Of a stretch of 5,262 bases of DNA, positions 1-5,262 are shown one piece after another. Source of the DNA: a bacterium. GTDB taxonomy: Bacteria > Bdellovibrionota > Bdellovibrionia > Bdellovibrionales > UBA1609. The position numbers were made by a program, and so were the translations under genes. The notes under the pieces are model-generated. The model worked only from the letters and a program-made list of their open reading frames with translations, did no database searches and was not told where the DNA came from. Each line of letters opens with the position of its first letter. Positions within the stretch are counted from its first letter, which is position 1. The stretch covers positions 1 through 5,262 of the forward strand of contig JAJYHS010000193.1 of NCBI GenBank assembly GCA_021784635.1. The letters run 5' to 3'.

Positions 1-971
1 TTTAATCCTGTCACCGCTGAAATGGGCATCACTTCAATTTTAAGTTTTTTAAATTTCATCAATATTTTTTTGCTATTTTCCGGAGAAAGCAAATCCATTT
101 TGTTTAACGCTATTATTTGAGTACGCTTGGCAAGGGGACGAAATTCTGTGCGCGAGGTGAACCGTTTGTCGTATTGTTTAAGCTCAGAGTTTATGTCTTT
201 AAAATCTTTAAGGGGATCACGCCCGCTTAAGCCGCTTGCGTCAATCATATGTACAAAAAACTTTGTGCGCTCAATATGGCGTAAAAACCGCGTGCCCAAA
301 CCTTGTCCTTTATGCGCTCCCTGAATAAGTCCGGGCATATCGGCTACAATAAAATTCGTCTCATCGTCGAGTCGGACCACGCCGAGCTGTGGCACAAGCG
401 TCGTAAAGGGATAGTCCGCTATTTTGGGTCGAGCCGCTGAGATATGCGAAATAAGCGTGGACTTACCAACATTCGGGTAACCGATAATCCCCACGTCAGC
501 CAGAAGTTTGAGTTCCAAGTGTACGTTTGCACTCTTACCTGGCAAACCTTTTTGTGCAATATCCGGAGCTTGGTTTACGCTCGACTTATAAAATGTATTT
601 CCTTTTCCACCCTTGCCGCCTTCAAGGAAAATAAATTCGTCGTTTATAGCAAGGTCACGAATTATGTGCCCATTTAAGTTTTTAATAATCGTGCCCGGGG
701 GCACCAAAATCACAAGATTTGCACCGTCAGCACCGGTTCTGTTTTGCGTGCGTCCGGGCTTACCGTCTTCGGCTCGATAATTTTTTTTTATTTTTAAATC
801 AAGAAGGGAGTGAAGCCGCGGTGAAGTCTTAAAAATGACATTGCCGCCGTGGCCGCCATCGCCGCCGTCAGGCCCTCCTCGAGGAACATACTTTTCTCGG
901 CGAAAGCTCACGCAACCCGGGCCACCTCGCCCCGAGGCTACTTCGATTGTGACTTCATCGATAAATTTCAC
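1..971 (-). CDS. obg: GTPase Obg (ObgE/CgtA), C-terminal end cut off by window edge
   Basis: Obg is an essential GTPase that binds the 50S subunit late in assembly and links ribosome maturation to growth state. About 323 residues are visible by direct translation of the minus strand. Residues 1-157 form the glycine-rich Obg fold (RGGPDGGDGGHGG near 31-43, GGKGGKGNTFYKSSVNQAP near 118-136). The G domain follows: P-loop GYPNVGKST 164-172, switch I DYPFTTLVP 186-194, DMPG 211-214, NKMD 290-293 and SAVTG 318-322. The start is GTG at 971-969. An in-frame TAA lies three codons upstream, so no earlier start is possible, and a GGAG sits 11 bases before it (983-986). It follows rpmA by 31 bases and is the last visible gene of the cluster. 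The G domain is essentially complete; whether a C-terminal OCT domain follows cannot be seen. A run of nine A occurs in the coding strand (781-789) without breaking the frame. Identity is very secure. Confidence 0.97.
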   Translation of the reverse strand, partial: MKFIDEVTIEVASGRGGPGCVSFRREKYVPRGGPDGGDGGHGGNVIFKTSPRLHSLLDLKIKKNYRAEDGKPGRTQNRTGADGANLVILVPPGTIIKNLNGHIIRDLAINDEFIFLEGGKGGKGNTFYKSSVNQAPDIAQKGLPGKSANVHLELKLLADVGIIGYPNVGKSTLISHISAARPKIADYPFTTLVPQLGVVRLDDETNFIVADMPGLIQGAHKGQGLGTRFLRHIERTKFFVHMIDASGLSGRDPLKDFKDINSELKQYDKRFTSRTEFRPLAKRTQIIALNKMDLLSPENSKKILMKFKKLKIEVMPISAVTGL

Positions 972-1002
972 TGATTGTTAGGCTCCGTGCCCTGAATCGG
1001 AT

Positions 1003-1269
1003 CTAGGCTGCCTCGGTCGCCGCGTAAACGCTAACGCGAAATTTTTGCTTATTCACGCGCTCGAATTTCACTTGGCCCGCTATGATTGAGTAAATCGTAT
1101 GGTCGCGTCCCATCCGCACATTTCGACCGCTAAAAAATTTTGTCCCGCGCTGACGCACAATAATTGTGCCCGGTAATACGTTTTGGCCGCCGAATCGTTT
1201 AACTCCAAGACGTTTACTTTCGCTATCTCGACCGTTACGTGTACTGCCTGCCGCTTTTTTTGATGCCAT
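1003..1269 (-). CDS. rpmA: 50S ribosomal protein L27 (bL27)
   Basis: L27 is a bacterial large-subunit protein whose flexible N-terminus reaches the peptidyl-transferase centre and helps position tRNA ends. The 88-residue product matches the family along its whole length: [20 protein letters not shown] near residues 8-27, [10 protein letters not shown] 36-45 and GRDHTIYSI 54-62. Length is normal. The protein begins MASKKA where E. coli and many others have MAHKKA, a small change in the tail near the catalytic centre. There is no Firmicutes-type cleaved N-terminal extension. The ATG at 1269-1267 is preceded by a good Shine-Dalgarno GAGGT (1279-1283) at 9 bases. It lies 36 bases after rplU and 31 bases before obg, the classic rplU-rpmA-obg operon. 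Confidence 0.97.
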   Translation of the reverse strand: MASKKAAGSTRNGRDSESKRLGVKRFGGQNVLPGTIIVRQRGTKFFSGRNVRMGRDHTIYSIIAGQVKFERVNKQKFRVSVYAATEAA

Positions 1270-1305
1270 AACTTTATTACCTCGTTATCAACTTGCTATA
1301 CGGTT

Positions 1306-1881
1306 TTACTCGGCCGACTTCTTTGTTGTCTTACTTGCCGACTTTGCCTTCTTCGCTGCCGCGCCCGCCTTTTTAGTCGGCTTGCGGCGAGCTTTAGCGC
1401 CTGCCGCTTTTTTCTTTGCTCCCGCCGCGTGCGTTGAGCGTCGCGCCTGAGGAGCCGCCTCTTTTTTCGCCTTTGGTTCCGGATTTTCACTGAGCCGCTT
1501 TTCTAAGCGCTCGCGCTTTTTGGCCGGATCCAAAACAACCGCCTTACCGTCCGCTTCACTCACTTCACCCGTCGGGCCTTTAATCGCTTTAACAAATAAT
1601 TCGGTATAATATTGCCGATGCCCGTGAAGCCTCCGGTACCCTTGACGTCTCTTTTTCTTGAAAACAATGACTTTGGGCGCGCGGCCTTGTTGCGTTACAA
1701 CCATCGTGACCTTGGCGTTTTTCACCACCGGTTGGCCCACATGGATTTCGTCACCGCCAACTAATAAAACCTCGTCGATATCAAATTCTGAACCAAGTTC
1801 ACGCGGCAACTTCTCGACACGAAGGGTATCACCGGGTCGCACTGTGTACTGTTTGCCGCCCGTACGAATAATCGCATACAT
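1306..1881 (-). CDS. rplU: 50S ribosomal protein L21 (bL21) with long basic C-terminal tail
   Basis: L21 binds 23S rRNA in the large subunit. Residues 1 to about 101 of this 191-residue product are a standard L21: MYAIIRTGGKQYTV at the start, GDTLRVEKL 17-25, KVIVFKKKRRQGYRRLHGHR 70-89 and the end of the usual fold at VKAIKG. The family is normally about 100-105 residues, so about 90 residues are extra. The extension begins with a charged stretch (about 102-135, probably helical around KKRERLEKRL) and ends in a Lys/Ala-rich region (136-191: 16 Lys, 4 Arg and 18 Ala in 56 residues) with KKAA/AAKK-type motifs resembling histone H1 tails. An ATG five codons upstream (1896-1894) overlaps the Shine-Dalgarno; the start at 1881 is preferred because it gives the family's MYAII terminus. 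Function of the tail is unknown; extra rRNA contact is an inference. Confidence 0.95.
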   Translation of the reverse strand: MYAIIRTGGKQYTVRPGDTLRVEKLPRELGSEFDIDEVLLVGGDEIHVGQPVVKNAKVTMVVTQQGRAPKVIVFKKKRRQGYRRLHGHRQYYTELFVKAIKGPTGEVSEADGKAVVLDPAKKRERLEKRLSENPEPKAKKEAAPQARRSTHAAGAKKKAAGAKARRKPTKKAGAAAKKAKSASKTTKKSAE

Positions 1882-1890
1882 CTCTGAAAA

Positions 1891-1894
1891 CCTC
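1891..1894 (-). promoter_or_regulatory. Shine-Dalgarno of rplU, decides start
   Basis: The minus strand reads GAGG here, 9 bases before the ATG at 1881-1879. The upstream in-frame ATG at 1896-1894 overlaps this element and has no ribosome-binding site of its own at a proper distance. The ribosome should therefore start at 1881, which also restores the conserved L21 N-terminus. Confidence 0.7.
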
Positions 1895-1912
1895 ATATTT
1901 TAAGTTACGTCG

Positions 1913-1941
1913 TATGTGCCATGTTGCGTAAGTTGTGTCAA
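1913..1941 (-). promoter_or_regulatory. possible internal promoter for rplU-rpmA-obg
   Basis: On the minus strand a perfect sigma70 -35 hexamer TTGACA (1941-1936) starts 11 bases after the RNase G stop codon. A 17-base spacer leads to CACATA (1918-1913), preceded by an extended -10 TGG. The -10 matches consensus at only two of six positions, so the call rests mainly on the -35 box, the spacing and the location in the 71-base gap before the ribosomal protein genes. Transcription would begin about 25 bases before the rplU start codon. Confidence 0.3.
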
Positions 1942-1952
1942 TGAATAGCGGT

Positions 1953-3470
1953 TCAAATCTCGACATCAAACTGTTCAAGATGAAACGCCGGTTCGACTTT
2001 AAGCGTGACGGAATGACCAAGCGCAATTTCAATTTCTTCGAGGGCGTCCGTTTCTTCAGCGTAAATCCAATCGGCGACCTCCGAGTGACAATGCACAACA
2101 ATAGGTCCACCCTTTTGACGCAGCGCTTCTCGTTCAAGCGCTCTAAAGATCTCATGGGCAACTGTCGCCTTTTGCTTAATGTATCCGCGCCCTTCGCAAT
2201 AGGGGCACGGCTCGCAAAGCGAGGCGATTAAACTCGGGCGAATACGTTTTCTTGTCATCTCCACAAGGCCGAGTTCTGAAATGGGAGAAACTACGGTACG
2301 TGCGCGATCTTTTGCTAATTCTTCTTTGAAAATGCTCATCACCTTCTCGCGGTGGGCTTCTTTTTCCATATCGATAAAATCAATAATGACTATGCCGCCG
2401 CAATTTCGAATGCGAAGTTGATGCGCAATTTCGCGAGCGGCTTCGATATTCGTAGTCACGATCGTATCTTCAAGATCGCGCTTACCGACGAATTTACCCG
2501 TATTAACATCGATGACAACCAGCGCTTCGGCTTCATCAATAACTATATATCCACCCGATTTAAGCCAAATTCTCCGGCTAAGCGCCCGCTGAATCTCAAG
2601 ATTTATATCGTATAAATCAAAAAGAGGTTTGTTCCCTTTATGCAAATAGATTCTATTTTTATATTGCGGTAAAAACTGGGTAACAAACGCCAACACCTTT
2701 TTGTGAATACGTGGGTCGTCGACCAACACGCGCTCGACTTGTTCGTTTAAGAGATCGCGCAATGACCGGAGTTCAACATCAATGTCGGAATGAATCACGC
2801 CAGGATTTTTTTTCTTTTCATACGCCGTTTGCACCTCTGCCCACATCCGCGTGAGATAATCGATATCTGATACAATATCTCTTTCGGTAGCGCCTTCTCC
2901 CGCCGTGCGAACAATAATTCCACCAACGGGTTTTGCGTTTTCGACAATTTGTCGCAGGCGTTGCCTTTCTGATTCATCTTCTATTCGCCGCGAAACCCCA
3001 CAGTGATTCACGGTGGGCATATAAACCACATTTCGCCCCGCTAACGAAATATGTGTCGTAATACGCGATCCCTTTGTGCCCAGTGGATCTTTCACAACCT
3101 GGACAAGAAGAAACTGTCCGGCTTTAATCAAATCTTGAATCGGCGGATACGCGGCACTTGGCGGATCATCGGACTTTACTTCGCCGATTGGCGCGCTTTC
3201 TTGCTCTTCAGCCTCATATATGCGCTCGTCATCACTTGAAATATCGCCACGTATGTCACCAACGTACAAGAAGGCGGCTCTCGGCAGCCCGATATCAACG
3301 AAAGCGGCTTGCATCCCGGGCAAAACGCGCAGAACTTTGCCTTTAAATATCGACCCGACTATAGTTGGGGATATTTTTCGCTCAATTTTTAAGTCGACGA
3401 CCAGGTGGTCTTCGACGTAGGCCACAAGAGTCTGGCTAGAATGAACGTTAATTAAGATTTCTGCGGACAT
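1953..3470 (-). CDS. rng: ribonuclease G (RNase E/G family endoribonuclease)
   Basis: RNase G is a cytoplasmic single-strand endoribonuclease that matures 16S rRNA 5' ends and degrades some mRNAs. The 505-residue product aligns with E. coli RNase G from MSAEILINVH to the terminal LEQFDVEI. The S1 RNA-binding region covers about 37-145 (VGSIFKGKVLRVLPGMQAAF, then VQVVKDPLGTKG at 123-134). The catalytic DNase-I-like region has SGGYIVIDEAEA 305-316, DVNTG 321-325 and IDFIDM 363-368. The metal-binding aspartates are D321 and D364, spaced 43 residues as in RNase E (D303, D346). The zinc-link CPYC is at 422-425. There is no long C-terminal degradosome scaffold, so it is G-type rather than full RNase E. 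Residues 73-112 form an acidic, Pro-containing insertion about 20 residues longer than in E. coli. The ATG start fits the family, but only a weak GGAT precedes it. It heads the cluster with rplU-rpmA-obg. Confidence 0.96.
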   Translation of the reverse strand: MSAEILINVHSSQTLVAYVEDHLVVDLKIERKISPTIVGSIFKGKVLRVLPGMQAAFVDIGLPRAAFLYVGDIRGDISSDDERIYEAEEQESAPIGEVKSDDPPSAAYPPIQDLIKAGQFLLVQVVKDPLGTKGSRITTHISLAGRNVVYMPTVNHCGVSRRIEDESERQRLRQIVENAKPVGGIIVRTAGEGATERDIVSDIDYLTRMWAEVQTAYEKKKNPGVIHSDIDVELRSLRDLLNEQVERVLVDDPRIHKKVLAFVTQFLPQYKNRIYLHKGNKPLFDLYDINLEIQRALSRRIWLKSGGYIVIDEAEALVVIDVNTGKFVGKRDLEDTIVTTNIEAAREIAHQLRIRNCGGIVIIDFIDMEKEAHREKVMSIFKEELAKDRARTVVSPISELGLVEMTRKRIRPSLIASLCEPCPYCEGRGYIKQKATVAHEIFRALEREALRQKGGPIVVHCHSEVADWIYAEETDALEEIEIALGHSVTLKVEPAFHLEQFDVEI

Positions 3471-3490
3471 ATCCGATAAGTCTTAAGCGG
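3471..3490. other. 20-base divergent start region between rng and pilT
   Basis: Only 20 bases separate the start codons of two divergently transcribed genes. That is too short for a full promoter in either direction, so any promoter must lie inside the opposite coding sequence or the transcripts have almost no leader. Neither start has a clear Shine-Dalgarno: rng has GGAT directly before its ATG and pilT has AAGCGG directly before its ATG. The region holds the six-base palindrome CTTAAG (3482-3487). On the plus strand a TAGAAT (3437-3442) inside rng could serve as a -10 for pilT, but I see no matching -35. Confidence 0.6.
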
Positions 3491-4735
3491 ATGGCGCAGA
3501 TAGATCAATTATTTAAAATTATGGTCGCCCAGAATGCCTCGGACTTGCATCTGAGTTCAGGCTCGCCGCCTTTTTTACGCCTTCACGGTGAAATGGTAAA
3601 ACTTGATCACCCCGCACTCACCAACGAAGCCGTACAAGCGCTCGTCTTCGAAATTCTGACTGAAAAACAACGCCGCCTCTTTGTCGAGAACTGGGAGCTT
3701 GATTGCTCTTACGCGGTTCAAAATCTTGGTCGTTTTCGCTGTAACGTGTTTATGCAGCGCCGTGGAATGGGCGGCGTATTTCGCGTCATCCCAGAAAAAA
3801 TAAAAACGATTCAGGAGCTCGGCCTGCCCGATATTTTAAACCGGCTTGTGCAATTCCCGCGGGGATTGATTTTGGTCACAGGTCCAACCGGCTCTGGCAA
3901 ATCGACGACTTTAGCGGCCATGCTTCACACTATTAATGTGGCAGAACGCCAACACATTTTGACTATTGAAGACCCGATCGAATTTGTGCATGAAAATCGA
4001 CAGTCGCTTTTTAACCAGCGCGAAGTGAGCTCGCACACCAAATCCTTTGCGAATGCATTACGGGCCGCGCTGCGCGAAGACCCCGACACGATTCTTGTGG
4101 GCGAGATGCGCGACCTTGAAACAATTGCCCTTGCCATCACGGCAGCTGAAACTGGTCACTTGGTTTTTGGCACACTTCACACCAACTCGGCTGCTAAAAC
4201 GGTCGACCGAGTCATTGATGCCTTTCCGGAGGCACAGCAAGCGCAAATTCGCGTCATGCTGTCGGAGTCTCTTCGTGCCGTAGTGGCTCAGACGCTTTTC
4301 CCCCGAGCGGATCAGCCCGGTCGTGTTGCCGCAATAGAAATACTGATCAATACCTTTGCCGTAGCAAACCTCATTCGGGAGGGTAAAACTTTTCAAATCC
4401 CCTCGATCATGCAGACAAGCGTCAGCGACGGGATGATGAGTTTTGAAATGCACCTTAAAAAACTAGTGGCCGAAGGCAAAGTGTCAAAAGAAAATGCCGA
4501 CAATTTTCTCGGCAAAGCAAAGGACAACACCTCTCCGTTGGCAACTAGCGAACCGCAGAAGCCATCGGCCCCTCCGACGCGACCTTCAGCCGCACCCACA
4601 AAAGCCCCGCCTATTGCCCAACAACAAAACGCAACGGGCAGCGGTATTGTTATACATTCCGTCGAAGATTCAAAGCCCGCCACTTCAAGCGGCCTCAAAG
4701 GATTTGTTTTTGGTGGCGGCAAAAAGGCCGGCTAA
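3491..4735 (+). CDS. pilT: type IV pilus retraction ATPase PilT-like, with C-terminal extension
   Basis: PilT is a cytoplasmic hexameric ATPase that depolymerises type IV pili and powers twitching motility and pilus retraction. The 414-residue product has the PilT N-terminal domain (ASDLHLSSGSPPFLRLHGEM, 16-35) and a RecA-like core. Motifs are Walker A GPTGSGKST 131-139 (K137), Asp box TIEDPIEFVH 158-167, Walker B ILVGEMRD 201-208 (E205) and His box GHLVFGTLHT 222-231. AVANLIRE at 290-297 stands where PilT of Pseudomonas has the AIRNLIRE retraction motif. The usual family length is about 345 residues. Here residues about 346-414 add a Pro/Ala/Thr/Gln-rich, probably disordered linker and a Gly-rich end (GLKGFVFGGGKKAG). 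The ATG at 3491 gives a standard PilT N-terminus but no clear ribosome-binding site. No pilB or pilC is adjacent. A PilU-like paralogue is the main alternative. Its TAA stop overlaps the stop of the convergent gene. Confidence 0.9.
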   Translation: MAQIDQLFKIMVAQNASDLHLSSGSPPFLRLHGEMVKLDHPALTNEAVQALVFEILTEKQRRLFVENWELDCSYAVQNLGRFRCNVFMQRRGMGGVFRVIPEKIKTIQELGLPDILNRLVQFPRGLILVTGPTGSGKSTTLAAMLHTINVAERQHILTIEDPIEFVHENRQSLFNQREVSSHTKSFANALRAALREDPDTILVGEMRDLETIALAITAAETGHLVFGTLHTNSAAKTVDRVIDAFPEAQQAQIRVMLSESLRAVVAQTLFPRADQPGRVAAIEILINTFAVANLIREGKTFQIPSIMQTSVSDGMMSFEMHLKKLVAEGKVSKENADNFLGKAKDNTSPLATSEPQKPSAPPTRPSAAPTKAPPIAQQQNATGSGIVIHSVEDSKPATSSGLKGFVFGGGKKAG

Positions 4736-5199
4736 TTAAATGTCCAACCGTATGAAAAAAGCGGTAATTCGACCGAATTAGATTCGAGTTGTGCACGCGA
4801 CTTGGCCATCGACACATCTCCGTTAAATGGCACGGATTGATACCACAAGTCCCCTGTGCTAGCCGAATTTGTGTCAAACGTTTCATACGGTCGCGTTGCC
4901 GCCTTGTAGCTCGTGTAGATAGTCCCTGAAATGATCCCCACGGCAAATCCAAGCGCGATATTTGAAAGGTGATCTTGCGGCCGCCCATAAAAGCTCAGCG
5001 TGCTAAGCCCCAATATCCCCCCGGCCAATCCAGAAAAAATAATGATGGCAATTTGTTTTCGCGTTCCACTTAAGCCAGACGCTTGGCCGTCCGCCGAGGC
5101 GGACCCGTTTGCATCTTGGGCAAATACAACTTTTGAATGAAAAAGAGTGAGAATAAAAAGGGCGCTTATTGCTACTGTTATAAATTTTCGATGCGACAT
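4732..5199 (-). CDS. uncharacterised small secreted/membrane protein with two predicted helices
   Basis: I do not recognise the function. The 155-residue product starts with a clear signal peptide: positive MSHRK, a hydrophobic stretch at about 6-20 and a likely cleavage after VFA (residue 27). A short Ser/Ala/Gly-rich linker (about 30-45) follows. Two hydrophobic helices come next, about 49-70 (QIAIIIFSGLAGGILGLSTL) and 79-98 (SNIALGFAVGIISGTIYTSY), both with spaced glycines, joined by a polar loop containing FYGRPQDHL. The remaining roughly 55 residues are soluble-looking and end in SYGWTFN. The layout suggests a Gram-negative envelope protein, probably in the inner membrane with the C-terminus in the periplasm or cytoplasm depending on topology. 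It is convergent with pilT; there is no evidence it belongs to the pilus machinery. The ATG at 5199-5197 has a strong GAGGAG (5202-5207) but only two bases away. Coding status is supported by signal peptide, helices and ribosome-binding site. Confidence 0.8.
   Translation of the reverse strand: MSHRKFITVAISALFILTLFHSKVVFAQDANGSASADGQASGLSGTRKQIAIIIFSGLAGGILGLSTLSFYGRPQDHLSNIALGFAVGIISGTIYTSYKAATRPYETFDTNSASTGDLWYQSVPFNGDVSMAKSRAQLESNSVELPLFSYGWTFN
4765..4780. repeat. perfect inverted repeat, AT-rich, 7-base arms
   Basis: The sequence TAATTCGACCGAATTA has 7-base complementary arms around a two-base centre. It lies 30 bases past the pilT stop, inside the 3' part of the convergent gene. On the minus strand a run of six T (4759-4754) follows within ten bases, giving the outline of a weak intrinsic terminator, but the stem is AT-rich and it lies before that gene's stop codon. 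On the plus strand, no T-run follows. It may be only a chance palindrome. Confidence 0.35.
5089..5104. repeat. perfect GC-rich inverted repeat, 7-base arms
   Basis: The plus strand reads GTCCGCCGAGGCGGAC, two fully complementary 7-base arms around a GA centre. It lies in the part of the small membrane-protein gene that encodes the Ser/Ala/Gly linker just after the signal peptide (residues about 33-37). A stable hairpin is possible on either strand. On the plus strand it is followed by CCGTTTGC, which lacks a good T-run, so it is a poor terminator for pilT. A short palindromic interspersed repeat tolerated in a non-conserved linker is one reading; chance is another. Confidence 0.4.
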
Positions 5200-5220
5200 G
5201 GCTCCTCACCGCTTTCTACA

Positions 5221-5249
5221 ATTTGAAAATCATTAACGTTATCTTGCAA
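5221..5249 (-). promoter_or_regulatory. possible promoter of the small membrane-protein gene
   Basis: On the minus strand TTGCAA (5249-5244) and TCAAAT (5226-5221) are separated by 17 bases. Each matches its sigma70 hexamer at four of six positions, and transcription would start roughly 15 bases before the start codon at 5199. The spacer contains the eight-base palindrome TAACGTTA (5234-5241). The match is moderate and AT-rich DNA gives such hits by chance. Confidence 0.3.
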
Positions 5250-5262
5250 GCCGATTTTACGG

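Noticed and set aside
1166..1450. Plus-strand open frame of 94 codons rich in Ala and Phe opposite rpmA and the L21 tail
   Set aside because: It is the antisense of a Lys/Ala-rich coding region, where low-complexity codons keep the opposite frame open. It has no domain and overlaps two certain genes.
1882..1896. Longer L21 start adding MRFSE
   Set aside because: The upstream ATG overlaps the Shine-Dalgarno of the downstream one, and the family begins at MYAI.
1882..1952. L21 leader or other structured autoregulatory RNA before rplU
   Set aside because: The gap is only 71 bases and I could find no stem longer than four pairs, so nothing supports a structured leader.
3425..3445. Sigma54-type promoter for pilT (TGGC near 3433)
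   Set aside because: The GG and downstream GC elements are not at the required spacing; the position where GC is needed reads CG.
4393..4722. Minus-strand open frame of 109 codons opposite the end of pilT
   Set aside because: The low-complexity Pro/Ala codons of the PilT tail keep the reverse frame open. The product has no recognisable features and the pilT frame is certain.
4754..4780. Intrinsic terminator (AT-rich inverted repeat plus T6 on the minus strand)
   Set aside because: The stem is weak and the structure lies before the stop codon of the gene it would terminate, so I list it only as an inverted repeat.
5003..5209. GTG-initiated minus-strand frame overlapping the signal-peptide gene
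   Set aside because: It is a shifted frame of the membrane-protein gene. Its GTG lies within that gene's ribosome-binding site and the product has no signal peptide or domain.

Overview
The window looks like ordinary chromosome from a Gram-negative, delta-proteobacterial-type bacterium. A predator-like or Bdellovibrionota/Oligoflexia-type lineage is a reasonable guess, but the sequence does not prove it. The clues are the minus-strand order rng-rplU-rpmA-obg (typical of delta-proteobacteria, whereas E. coli keeps its RNase G gene elsewhere), an RNase G with a long acidic insertion in its S1 region, and a type IV pilus retraction ATPase next door. All genes are intact except obg, which runs off the left edge. 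I see no RNA genes, insertion sequences, CRISPR arrays or phage genes.

Layout. Positions 1-3470 carry a minus-strand translation and RNA-processing cluster. In transcription order it is RNase G (3470-1953), ribosomal protein L21 (1881-1306), ribosomal protein L27 (1269-1003) and the GTPase Obg (971 to beyond position 1). The gaps are 71, 36 and 31 bases, so the last three genes are almost certainly co-transcribed. RNase G probably reads into them, and a second promoter may lie in the 71-base gap. Divergent to this, starting only 20 bases from the RNase G start codon, is a PilT-like ATPase gene (3491-4735, plus strand). Its stop codon overlaps the stop codon of a convergent gene (5199-4732, minus) for a small secreted or membrane protein of unknown function. 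The last 63 bases hold that gene's leader and a possible promoter. No gene-free stretch exceeds about 75 bases.

How the genes fit together. L21 and L27 are large-subunit proteins, Obg is a GTPase acting late in 50S assembly, and RNase G processes rRNA and decays mRNA, so the left part is a ribosome-biogenesis unit. PilT drives pilus retraction and twitching and has no obvious functional link to that unit beyond the shared, very tight start region.

I did not find a clearly new system. The points most worth a second look are the roughly 90-residue Lys/Ala-rich, histone-H1-like tail on L21, the Pro/Ala-rich C-terminal extension of PilT ending in a Gly-rich segment, the 20-base divergent start region with no good Shine-Dalgarno on either side, and the uncharacterised two-helix envelope protein convergent with pilT.
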